Assembly (NCBI GenBank): GCA_030549205.1
Contig: JAUKTV010000013.1
Span: forward strand, 434,001 to 498,000
Reading direction: 5' to 3'
Origin: Apiosordaria backusii
Lineage: Eukaryota; Ascomycota; Sordariomycetes; Sordariales; Lasiosphaeriaceae
Length of the DNA: 64,000 nt
Part shown: positions 45,981-55,525 of the stretch, in pieces
Layout of the letters: the number at the start of each line of letters is the position of its first letter
How positions within the stretch are numbered: position 1 is the stretch's first letter
Notes under the pieces: model-generated
Told to the model about the DNA's origin: nothing
The model's input: only the letters and a program-made list of their open reading frames with translations
The model's database searches: none
Made by a program: the position numbers and the translations under genes

Positions 45981-47498
45981 ATGTTATCCCGACCGGGGCT
46001 CCGCAGCCCTCGCCTGCGAAATGTGAGCCTCTCCCCGCAGCGCCGCCTACTCAACCACTTCATCACCCACCCCGCCGAGCCAATACCACCGCCCCCGTCC
46101 TCCTCTCCCAGTCCCAAAACCTTCACCCTCGCCGTAAAAGACAACATCGCCACCACCTCCCCAACCCTCCCAACAACATGCGCCTCCGCCATCCTCTCCA
46201 AATCTTACACCTCCCCCATCGAGGCCACAATCATAACCCAGCTCCGCGCCCGCGGCGCCGTCATAACAGGCAAGACCAACCTCGATGAATTCGGCATGGG
46301 CAGCCACTCAATCTACTCCCACTATGGCCCAGTATCCCAAGATAACCCCCTACAAACCTCAGCAGGCGGCAGCTCAGGAGGTAGCGCCGTAGCGGTAGCC
46401 AACGGCGAGGTAGAGCTCGCCCTTGGAACAGACACAGGTGGATCGGTAAGGTTACCAGCGGCATATACCGGTATAATCGGATACAAACCCTCCTACGGGA
46501 TGATTTCCCGGTATGGAGTCATACCCTACGCCAACAGCTTGGACACCGTGGGGTTTTTGAGCAGGGAAATCAGCCCAATAAAGGAGTTGATTGTTGGGGA
46601 AAGGGGGTTGTGGAAGGAACACGACAGCAATGACCCAACGAGTTTAACGGAGCCAGCTAGGAAAAGGTGCGCAGCCCAACGAAAGGGGTATCACGGCCAA
46701 GGACACGCAGGAGAGCTAAAAGGGTTGAAATTCGGCATTCCCCTCGAATATAACATCGCCGAGCTCGACCCCCAAATCCGAGATGCCTGGGCCGCCGCGG
46801 CGAAAAGGTTACAAGATGCCGGGGCGAGGATCGTCCCTGTTTCATTACCAACGACCAAACACGCCCTCGCGGCGTATTATATCATTGCGCCGGCGGAGGC
46901 ATCGTCCAATCTGGCAAAATACGACGGGATACGCTATGGAGTCAGAGACACGCATGCTTCAAGCGACGCAGCAGCCGGTGGGGTGCTTTACGCCTCTACC
47001 AGGGGAAAGGGGTTCGGTGAAGAGGTCAAGCGCCGGATTTTGCTGGGGTCATACACGCTCAGCTCGGAGGCGATGAATAACTACTTTATCAAGGCGCAGC
47101 GGGTACGGAGGCTGGTAAGGAGGGATTTTAACAGGGTGTTTGCGCTGGACAATCCGCTGCAGGAGAGGGAGACGTTTGAGCTGAGTGATTTGCCTGAGGA
47201 GGTGGAGATGGAGGATAAATGGGGGCCGGAAGAGGTGGACTTTTTGCTGTGTCCGACAGCACCGACGCTGGCTCCGAAGATGAAGGAGGTTATGGAGCAG
47301 CAGCCGGTGGATGCGTATATGAATGATGTGTTTACTGTGCCGGCCAGTTTGGCGGGGTTGCCGGCGATTAGTATACCGATGCGGGTGACGGCTGAGGGGG
47401 CGGCTGGTCTGCAGCTCATCGGGCAGTATTGGGATGATGCGAGGTTGCTTGATGTTGCGGATGCTGTGGGCACCGAGCTGAGAACATCAAGGGCTTAG
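45981..47498 (+). CDS. gatA: Mitochondrial Glu-tRNA(Gln) amidotransferase subunit A
   Basis: Single exon. From the ATG at 45981 it gives 505 residues beginning MLSRPGLRSPRLRNVSLSPQRR, an ideal mitochondrial presequence; an in-frame ATG at 45936 would add 15 hydrophobic residues. The amidase signature is complete: catalytic Lys53 in VKDN, Ser131 in GGSSGGS, nucleophile Ser155 in DTGGSVRLPA, and GKTNLDEFGMGS (96-107 region). The C-terminal part has PTAPTLAPK, VDAYMNDVFTVPASLAGLPA and LQLIGQYWDDARLLDVA. With GatB and GatF/C partners it forms Gln-tRNA(Gln) in mitochondria by transamidation. Yeast orthologue: Her2. The sense strand turns from C-rich to G-rich near 46480. Confidence 0.93.
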   Translation: MLSRPGLRSPRLRNVSLSPQRRLLNHFITHPAEPIPPPPSSSPSPKTFTLAVKDNIATTSPTLPTTCASAILSKSYTSPIEATIITQLRARGAVITGKTNLDEFGMGSHSIYSHYGPVSQDNPLQTSAGGSSGGSAVAVANGEVELALGTDTGGSVRLPAAYTGIIGYKPSYGMISRYGVIPYANSLDTVGFLSREISPIKELIVGERGLWKEHDSNDPTSLTEPARKRCAAQRKGYHGQGHAGELKGLKFGIPLEYNIAELDPQIRDAWAAAAKRLQDAGARIVPVSLPTTKHALAAYYIIAPAEASSNLAKYDGIRYGVRDTHASSDAAAGGVLYASTRGKGFGEEVKRRILLGSYTLSSEAMNNYFIKAQRVRRLVRRDFNRVFALDNPLQERETFELSDLPEEVEMEDKWGPEEVDFLLCPTAPTLAPKMKEVMEQQPVDAYMNDVFTVPASLAGLPAISIPMRVTAEGAAGLQLIGQYWDDARLLDVADAVGTELRTSRA

Positions 47499-47885
47499 CA
47501 TGAAGGTGATGCACGATTTATTGTACAGATGTGTATTATTTCTGCCTAGATGCAGCTGGGTCCCTTGAAGACCTTGTGTATACCCCAAAACCATGCACTG
47601 ACTGAATCTCAAATTCTACAGAACCACATTCATCTAAAAACCTGGCTTGCTTTTCATGCTCACGGTGCTGGCCACCTCAGCTCGTTTCGGCGAGGCAGTC
47701 AGATGCGAGACGAGTCTGCTTCATCGGCTGGGGGCTGAAGCCGGGCACTGGTTGTATGGTGATGGCGGGACGGTGGTTCGCTCTGGTGTGCCGGGTCCAC
47801 TTGAGAGCCCAACCTGGTCGGTGTGTTGAATATCTCCAAGAATTCGAAGAGTAATTGCTGATGAATCCATAATATGTTCCCCGCT
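47499..47885. other. Convergent 3' flanks of gatA and prp38
   Basis: Two converging 3' UTRs; no gene seen. Confidence 0.4.
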
Positions 47886-48871
47886 TCAAGGACTCGCCTC
47901 GCCCTCCTCACGGTCTTTATCAGACCTGTCAATATCCATCCTGTCGTGATCCGAACGTTCGCCTCTGGACCTTGAGCGTGATGGCGACCTGTATCTCGAC
48001 CCCGACCTCGACCGTGACCTATACCTCCCGGATCCAGACCGGTCCCTTGATCTCGATCTCGATCTCGACCTTGACCTAGACCTCGAATATGACCTTGATC
48101 TTGAATCCACCCGCTCCCAAGATCTTGACCTCGACCTCGAATATGATCTCGACCTTGTTCTCGACCTCACACTCCCACTCTCACCCCTCCCATTCCTCCC
48201 CCCTCCCCATCCTTCATCTCCTCATCCCTCTCCTCCAGCAAATCCTCCAAGCTCCCCAACGGACTAACCCTCGGCTCCAACAACTCCAAATCCTCCAACA
48301 CATCCCTCCTCCTCATCTTCCACAAACTCGTCGCACAAACCCTATCCTTCACCAGCAAATCATCCACAAACTCATCCACATACGTCAAACTAACCCCATT
48401 CCTCCCCTTCCTCCTCAGCTTCCTCCTATCCTCCAGAAACGGCTCCAACTTTAGATAAACATCCTTATCCTGCCTCGTCAGTCTAATATAAAACACCGCC
48501 AGCGCTCTCAGGTATTTGAACTTCTCCCCCCCAAACTGCAGGTACTCCTCCAAAATCTCGTCATTTGGTGCGAGTTGTAGGAGTTTAAATGCGAGACATA
48601 GAAAAGGGGTGGGTTTTTGGACTGTCCCGGTAACACCGCCAATGTGGTCAACGTGTTCTACTACTCGGTCGACGATATCTGCCTCGTTGACGCCGAAGCA
48701 TTGTTCTTTGTAGAAATACGAGTCGACGATGCGCTCTCGGACGGCTTTTTCGAGGATGGTGGCTGGGTTGAGGCCGTTGGGGGCTAGGGGGCCGGAGGAG
48801 CCGCGCTCGTCGAGGAAGCGGCGTTCGTCGGCGCGGTGGTATTCGGGTTTGTTGCTTTTGCGGTCGCCCAT
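47886..48871 (-). CDS. prp38: Pre-mRNA splicing factor Prp38 with RS tail (frame break)
   Basis: The PRP38 domain is complete at residues about 1-210: NPATILEKAVRERIVDSYFYKEQCFG, EHVDHIGG, KPTPFLCLAFKLLQLAP, RALAVFYIRLT and DVLEDLELLEPRVSPLG (quoted in pieces). The frame then runs into a stop at 48167, while an open frame one base off encodes a classic Arg/Ser tail (RSRTRSRSYSRSRSRS...) to the stop at 47886. The two overlap around a run of six C on the plus strand (48198-48203), where one extra base would join them. No intron fits: the only GTGAG...GTGAG interval is 19 bases. Prp38 is a tri-snRNP protein needed for spliceosome activation. Many animal and filamentous-fungal Prp38 proteins carry an RS tail, so the second frame is very likely real. 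Confidence 0.88.
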
Positions 48872-49360
48872 TTTGATATGGTATGGTGAGTTAATGGTGG
48901 TTTGGTTGGGAAGGGAACGGAGGGGGGAAGTTGAATGTCAATTCGCGAACTTGGAGATCCATGAGCGTGGACTGTGAGGCGCGAGATGATGCCCCCACAT
49001 TGAAATTTAAGTGGACCTCGCCAAGACGCACGGTGCAAGCAAAAAGAGCTTCCCCAGAGTTTGCTTGGCGCCGTTGATCAGCCCCGATAAGCGATTGTTG
49101 CCCCTCCAACCGCTGCTCGAGTGTTTAGACCGGGGGTGTTTCCAAGGCACAAGCTCTTGGAGGGGCAAAAGTCGCTTTGTGCGAACTGGTGTAAATCCAA
49201 AACCGCCATATCAACATGGCTGATTTTGTTAAACTGTGTACCAACAACATATACAATCTATTTTGAGATATATATATATATATATTTACCTTCATACCCT
49301 CCCCCCACTGCGGTACACACATCATCGGGTACGACACAACACAACCACACGCTGGCAAAT
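48872..49360. promoter_or_regulatory. Divergent promoter region of prp38 and anchored protein gene
   Basis: 489 bp between divergent start codons. A (TA)n run at 49268-49284 may be TATA-like for the plus-strand gene. Confidence 0.4.
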
Positions 49361-50067
49361 ATGCTCCTAACCTCCAGCCAAGTCTCCATAGCCGTCTCCT
49401 CCAGCATCGGTATGCACCCTCCCGTCCCTGTCCCACCCCATCCCGTCCACCTCACTAACCCCCCATTCCCCCCCCACATATAGTCTTCTTCTTCACCCTC
49501 GCCCTGTTCCTCTCAGGCTACGCAATCCAGCAGCGCACCCTCCGCGACATCCGCGCCAGCATCAACCGCCCCAAACCCTCCCCCAAGATTTTTCTTCCAG
49601 ACCGCTTCAAGCAGTCCACCACCGAGCTTGAAGATGGCACGATCGTTATTGTCGAAGATGAGAACATTTCCCGGCCGCCGAGGCCGTTGAGGGAGATATT
49701 ACTTGAGGAGGAGAAGGAGAGGGAATTGGAGAGGGAGAGGGAAAAGGAGAGGGAGAGGGAGAGGGAGGTGGTGATTACTGTTGTGCCGACTGTGCCTACT
49801 GAGGAGGAGGTGCTGGCTGAGGAGAAAGGGAAGGCTGGGAAGGGGGGGAGAGGAAGGGGGGTTGTTGGGGTGGATGAGGGGGGGGAGGGAGACTGGGGGG
49901 ACGGGGGTGGATGGAGAGGGGGATCACAAGGGGAGGAGGGAGAGGGGGAGGAAGATGGGATGCAGAAACCGGTTAGTAGGGCGGAGAGGAGGAGGAGGAT
50001 TAAGGAGGAGCTTATGAGGATGGCGCAGGGGGAGGAGAGGGGGTGGTATCAGAGGAGGTTGTATTGA
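49361..50067 (+). CDS. N-terminally anchored protein with charged repeat
   Basis: Exons 49361-49409 and 49484-50067, with a 74-bp GTATGC...ATATAG intron, give 210 residues. The N terminus (about 5-33) is hydrophobic across the splice (SSSIGVFFFTLALFLSGYAI), a TM or signal anchor. Then come QQRTLRDIRASINRPKPSPK, an acidic TELEDGTIVIVEDE segment, a perfectly alternating ELERERE/KERERE run (about 112-130), a Gly/Glu/Arg-rich region, and a basic C-terminal coiled coil with AERRRRIKEELMRMAQGEE. It has no family that I recognise; the single N-terminal anchor and charged tail suggest an organelle-membrane protein facing the cytosol or matrix. The latter half is extremely purine-rich in the sense strand. 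Confidence 0.75.
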
Positions 50068-50269
50068 TTTTGGGGTTTGAGGTTGGGGGGTATGAGGCTG
50101 GGAGGTTCTGGTTGAACTGGAACGTGCGAGGGAAAAGATGGTGGGCTTTTGGATCGGCCCTTTTTCTGCCCGGGATAGGAGGTTGGATTATGGCGTTGTC
50201 GTTTTACAGGCATCCTGCCATCCTCGCTGAAAATTGCCTGGTCCAAGACTCGCCATTTTATGAGATATG

Positions 50270-50301
<32 letters not shown>

Positions 50302-50729
50302 GGAATTTTAGGATATCGACGGTTGACACGGTTTTTGAGGATTGGTTAGAGGGAGCATAGCTTTGAGTTTCAAGACCTGCTTGATTAACACTATTAAACT
50401 GTTCTTGTGCTTGATATTATGATAAGTTGATTTGTTCTGTCCTGTCCCGTCCTGTCCTGCCCTGTCCTGTCCTGTCCCGTCTATAGTATATTTGGTATCG
50501 TTCCGTTCCAATGTCCCTACCGTCCCATATCCGAAAGTTCAGTCTGTGCCTTTCTCCCAATCCAATCCCTTAAACCCATCAGCCGTCCAAAGCATAACGC
50601 CACTTACTCCCGCTCTCGCTTCTCCCTTAAACTCCAGCCTATAGCAAGGCTTTCCCATGCGCAATGGTTGCCAGCACCAATAATTCAACAAACAGCAAAA
50701 AGCCAAAGTCATCCCTTCTTCCAGACAAG
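50068..50729. repeat. 27-base T run and CCTGT repeats in a 3' flank
   Basis: Non-coding gap. It contains a run of 27 T at 50275-50301 and a CCTGT/CCCGT pentanucleotide repeat at 50436-50481. No gene seen. Confidence 0.6.
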
Positions 50730-51103
50730 TCACCTCCCACCCCCAAACCACGACGAAATGTACCCCCCTACACTGCTGCTCCCTGACTTCTTGTCACCCC
50801 CCTTGGACTCCGGGTCCACCCACACCAGCTCATGCTCGAGCAGCAAGCCCTGTGTCAGTGAGTGACCGTCCTTGACCGTCTATGAAGATGTGAGAGATGA
50901 TTAGAAATTGCCAAAGTCTGAGAGGAATGAGGCATGACTCACGAGGCAGAGCTTACACCGCTCGCCAAACTTGGATACGTAATTTGTGCAACGAGTCGGG
51001 TTGGGTCTCTGTGTAAGTCAGAGCCGTTAGTATCCGTGTCTTAAGAGAGGGAGGGCACTGAGATGCATACATTGTAGTAGTTTGCACACGGAAAGTTGTT
51101 CAT
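50730..51103 (-). CDS. 82-residue protein with four cysteines, three exons
   Basis: Three small exons on the minus strand, 51071-51103 (11 codons), 50943-51008 (22) and 50730-50879 (49 plus stop), are linked by GTATGC...CACAG and GTGAGT...CATAG introns of 62 and 63 bp, both with good branch sites (CTAAC, CTAATC). All three join in phase 0. The protein starts MNNFPCANYYN and continues RPNPTRCTNYV..., giving Cys at 6, 18, 29 and 32 (x11, x10, x2), a plausible single-zinc arrangement. Then KDGHSLTQGLLLEHELVWVD and a Gly/Ser tail ending SSWFGGGR. No signal peptide. The three clean junctions and motif continuity support a real gene, but I do not recognise the family and the function is unknown. 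Confidence 0.65.
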
Positions 51104-54100
51104 TTTGCCGGTTCGAGGTCGATAGGTACCTACTAATGGTGGATATCTCGCAGATATGTAATTAGGGAGGTAGCAATGCTAACAGGCAGGTATCGAGATC
51201 GAGTGTTCAGACTTGCTTGCTAATGACAATGAATGACGCTGATGTGCAGTCGGTAGAGCACAAGGAGTAATAGTCCACACTGAAAAATAATAAGAGAAAA
51301 GGACGACCGAGGACAGGCATGTGAGGGAGACGTCAGAGGGATATTAATATGCATCACCACACCAGTCACCCAGACCCAGAGATGCATACCTTTGCCTTAG
51401 CCCCATCATGTTGTATCCCATGTACATAGACCCGGGTAGCTATCAAATCATCTCGGACGACGGAAAAAAGAAAAAAAAAGACAAGACATGAACTGACGGG
51501 CCTTGCCCCCCAGTCAGGGCTAGACTCGACGTCCAAGCGGCCGGGCCGTTAGCTCTAGTCCCGTCAGGCTTTCATTCTTTTCCAAGTTGAGATAAGCTTC
51601 ACCCGCCCATCCCTCAGATCTGCCAGGCTGCTTGTCTTGCCGAGATCTACCGCGACATTAGATCAGACGGAAAAGCAAAGCGACGGTAGGAGAAAAAAGG
51701 TCATATGAGAAATCTGTCTTGAACAACAATTCCGCCTCCTCTGATTCGATGACCACACCCTCTCAAAAAATGCCAAATTTGTATAACTTGGACGCAGTAC
51801 GCGGGTCCGAATCCCACCCTCTCTATACACACACCCCTGTTCCTGCATTCTACTTGATACATGATGGGCACAAAAAACTTCTTTTTTCTCTCACCCTCCC
51901 CCACAAATGATGGAGAGGATGACCTCAAATTGTTTATCTCGGGGTCCAGCTGCCAGGATTCTCTATGGGTGTTTGCATGCTCGAGTCGCACAACAGACAA
52001 CTCCACCGCCCAAGTCCAACTAAAACCAGGCTGTCGGGATTTTCTTTTTTCATGGCCACATCATCACCATGGCCGGCGTCAAGGTTTCACATCATCACCA
52101 TGGCGTCAAGGTTTTTCACCGACTCCTCTGCTCGGATGAGGGCAACGAACAGAACTGAAATGTCTCGCACAGTCAGCTCCGTCATGTAGCCGGTCATGTC
52201 ACCGGAGACGGCCGGCCCCCAGTTCTCCCCCTCCACCCGTTCTGTCTGGCGCGTAGATCTTGGGGTCTTTTCATCCCATCTCTTCTCACTCAGAGGTCTC
52301 GGCTCTGATCTCCCTTCGATCCGAAATCTTGCGTATGAAGAGCCCGAGCGCATTCTTCCTTTTTCTCTTGCCGCCGCTCGGTAGGCTAGGAGAATTTATT
52401 GCGGTCAGTGAGAGGAAAGATCCCGTTGTTCCCGTACCCGACACATGTCAATTTCACATTTCAAGTCGTCACATGCCCCTGTCCGCGAGACCCTTTTCCC
52501 GCTTTTCGACCCCCCTACCCCCCATCCCCCAAGCATTCCCCTTCCCCTCGCTACCGGTACCCCACACAATCTCGAGTCTGGGGACAACCCTTGTCAGCGG
52601 ATAGGAATGGGCGCGCGCGCAACGGTTGGGTATGGTTACGGTAACATTCGGTAACGGTTACAAGTGCACTGTGATGGTATCAAAGGTTAGGGAGGGTTGA
52701 CAGCTGTCAACAATCTTTCTCTCTTATGGCTCTCTGTCTTGCTTTTGCACAGCACTTTTGAAATGTGATAGATGTAATGTGATGATGCAAAATAAGACTT
52801 TCAGCTTCCAAGACAGCCGGATCGACTCGGCCTACATCACAATCACATCTCAGAACTACTGCAAGTCACAGAGAGAGACACCAACTCCTCCACAGTGAGT
52901 TCATAGCGGGGTAACTTGAGGCTTTCCCTCTCCATTGATCCCCTGTTTATCACTTTTTTTGCCTGCCGATTGATTGATTGAATGACGCGCGTTATGGAGT
53001 GACAGACACCTCTTACAACCAGAAACCCATTTTGGGGCACGTCAAACAGGAGCCATCGAGATACCCTCAGCTAATATCGACATATACAATCAAGTCTCTG
53101 CATCATGTCTGTGCTGCCGCAAATCCACTCGCTAGGCTAACCAGAGCTCTTGATTGGGAATACCACATGCAGGACCCAAACCTCCTTTCGGACAAACGAC
53201 TCCCTCGTCTTCCCACTTTGGGTATCCGTGCTAAAAATTCTTCTTTTTTTGCAACAGCAACAGGGCAGTGGTGCAGCAGTGCACTGCAGACCACAGACAC
53301 TGCCAAACTGCCCAAGATCGGTCCGTTCGACTTCGAAGAAAGGGAGAGCAAGCGAAAGCTACCATGACATTCGTCTACAAAACTGACAGGCTGGAAGAGT
53401 GTTTGACAGGCTCTTGGCCATTCGGTACTCCCGTCACCTTGACGCCTCCTTCCTGGCTTCTTCCGTTCCATGAACTGATCATGATGAGAAAGACAAGACA
53501 TCGAGGAGGAACAGCAAAAGTGATATATCAAATGACAGCCCAGACCCTTTCCTTTTCCGGTAGATCGTAAACTGAGACAGACCAGACTCACATAGTGTAT
53601 CTCTACCGTGCTAGATGGCAAACAGAAGAAATACCATAGACAACACATGGTCTCACAACAACCAACCATCACAAACACACAACAGCGATATCGGCCTCCC
53701 TTTTTCTTCCCTTCCATCTTCATCTCATCTATCAAATTGATCCAAACTTTTTCGTACCTGCCTACATCTCATCCAAATCACCACCGCATCCGAATCCGCA
53801 TCCCGCAGCCGTACCGTAGCCCAACCTGCTGGCTGCTGCAACCTGCAAAGTGACAGCGGTGGATCAACCGCTGCCCCCTGCTCTGCCCTGCCTGCCCTGC
53901 CGTGTGCCTGCGTACCTACCCAATCACCCAATCCCAAATCCCCAACCAACAAAAATACATACATAAAAAGAAATGGGAGATGGTGACTGGTGACAAGAAC
54001 AAACCCTGAAAGTCGATCAATCGGTCGATCCGGTGCATGAAATACCGTTAACCGGATCGAGGGTCGCAGAGCGGGAGGGGGATCAACAAACACACAGACA

Positions 54101-55525
54101 CAGACAGACACACAGACACAAGACACACAGACACAAGCAGCTCAGCTCAGCTCTGCCACAACCACGGCACAACCACCGCACAGATAGATGATGCACAGAG
54201 CGAGCAACCTGGAAGCAACGAGCATCAATTGTGTGTGTGTGTGTGTGGGGAAAACACCAGCCAGCCAGCATCGTAGAACCGTAGCGCCACAGATGAACAG
54301 ATGATCATCGACCCTGCCGGCTGCTGCTGCTTGATTTGCTTCCATTCAGCTTGATTCGCTTCAATCAGCTTGATTCGCTCCATTCAGCTTGATTGGGGAA
54401 ACTCTCTTTTCGGGTTTCCCTCCCGTTTTCCAACCTTTCCTCCCTCACCTCCCGACTCTAGACATAACCATAACGCCATCATTGTCCGGTTTGTTGAACT
54501 GTGTACGGTTTAGCCGTACCACTCCCGCTCCCAACTCACCACCACCACCACCACCACCATCATCAAGCTGAAGCTGAATGCAAGCCTCCTCCTGACAATG
54601 ACATCAAACCCACCACATCCACTCCTCCCTCCCTTACGTCCACACATCCACACATCCATCCACACATCCATCCACAAATCCATTCATCCATCACAGCCCA
54701 CAGCATACCTATCCAACCTCGCAAGAACAACTTCTCATATTCTCTCACACTACCTACCCTACCTACCTACCTACCTACCTACCTACCAACCAACCTACCC
54801 TAACCACCACACTTCCCTCCGCAACGCAACTTCAAACACAGGTACTAACCCCAAGCAACCAAATCACAAAAGACCTGGCTTTTCCCACACACACACACAC
54901 ATCACCAGACCAAAATCACCACCATCATCCAACAGAACAACAACAACAACAACATCACACCCCACAACAGAACAGCAACAACTACAACAGAAAAATCAAC
55001 AGAAGAAACCGCTCTTTTCTTTCCTAACATTACACTTACCACCACCACCACCACCACCACCACCCCAATATGCTACCTGCTGCTTGCCACCTCGCCAGCT
55101 ACCTCACTAGCTAGCTAGCCAGCCCAAGCCCAAGAACAGATTCAAAAGATTTCTTAAAATGTAATACGAGTGTTGTGTGTGTGTGTGTCTGTGTTATGTA
55201 GAAATCGAGAGAGCAACATCGAAAAGAGAAACTGAACCAGAACCAAATAAAAAAAACCACAAGACAAACAGCCCACCCCCAGCCCACCACCACCACCAAC
55301 TACACAGCTTTCCTCAAGATATCTCCCTGAATTTTTGAAAAAAAAAAACAAAAAAAAAAAAAAAAACTTCACACCTCCTACTTATTCCAACCCCTTGACC
55401 CTCTTCTCTCCACTTCCACTTCCTCTCCCTCAATCGTAAGCAAGCAAGCCCTTCAGTTGAGCGAGCCTACCTAAATCCCCTCTCTTCCCTTACTACCACC
55501 CCGACACCCCTCCCCTCCCCTCACC
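51104..55525. other. 4.4-kb gene-poor region rich in simple repeats
   Basis: No convincing gene. From about 54050 onwards microsatellites crowd together: CA/GACA repeats near 54091-54137, (GT)n at 54230-54247, (CCA)n at 54536-54559, CATCCA repeats at 54649-54695, (CTAC)n at 54751-54790, (AC)n at 54886-54902, (CAA)n at 54936-54953, (CCA)n at 55038-55064, (GT)n at 55171-55189 and A-runs at 55339-55366. The plus strand is almost free of G from about 54536 to 55110. It lies downstream of the minus-strand Rho GEF gene and probably includes its 3' UTR. Open frames such as 53103-53735 (minus) look like chance. Confidence 0.5.

Noticed and set aside
51790..51840. tRNA-like T arm (GGGTCCGAATCCC)
   Set aside because: No A box, acceptor stem or anticodon arm can be built around it, and the loop lacks the usual TTC.
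53103..53735. 210-codon frame on the minus strand with many Cys
   Set aside because: Cysteines are scattered, there is no signal peptide or family match, and it lies in simple-repeat-rich DNA.
54598..55110. 170-codon His/Thr/Pro-rich frame on the plus strand
   Set aside because: Entirely explained by microsatellites (CATC, CTAC, CAC, CAA repeats).
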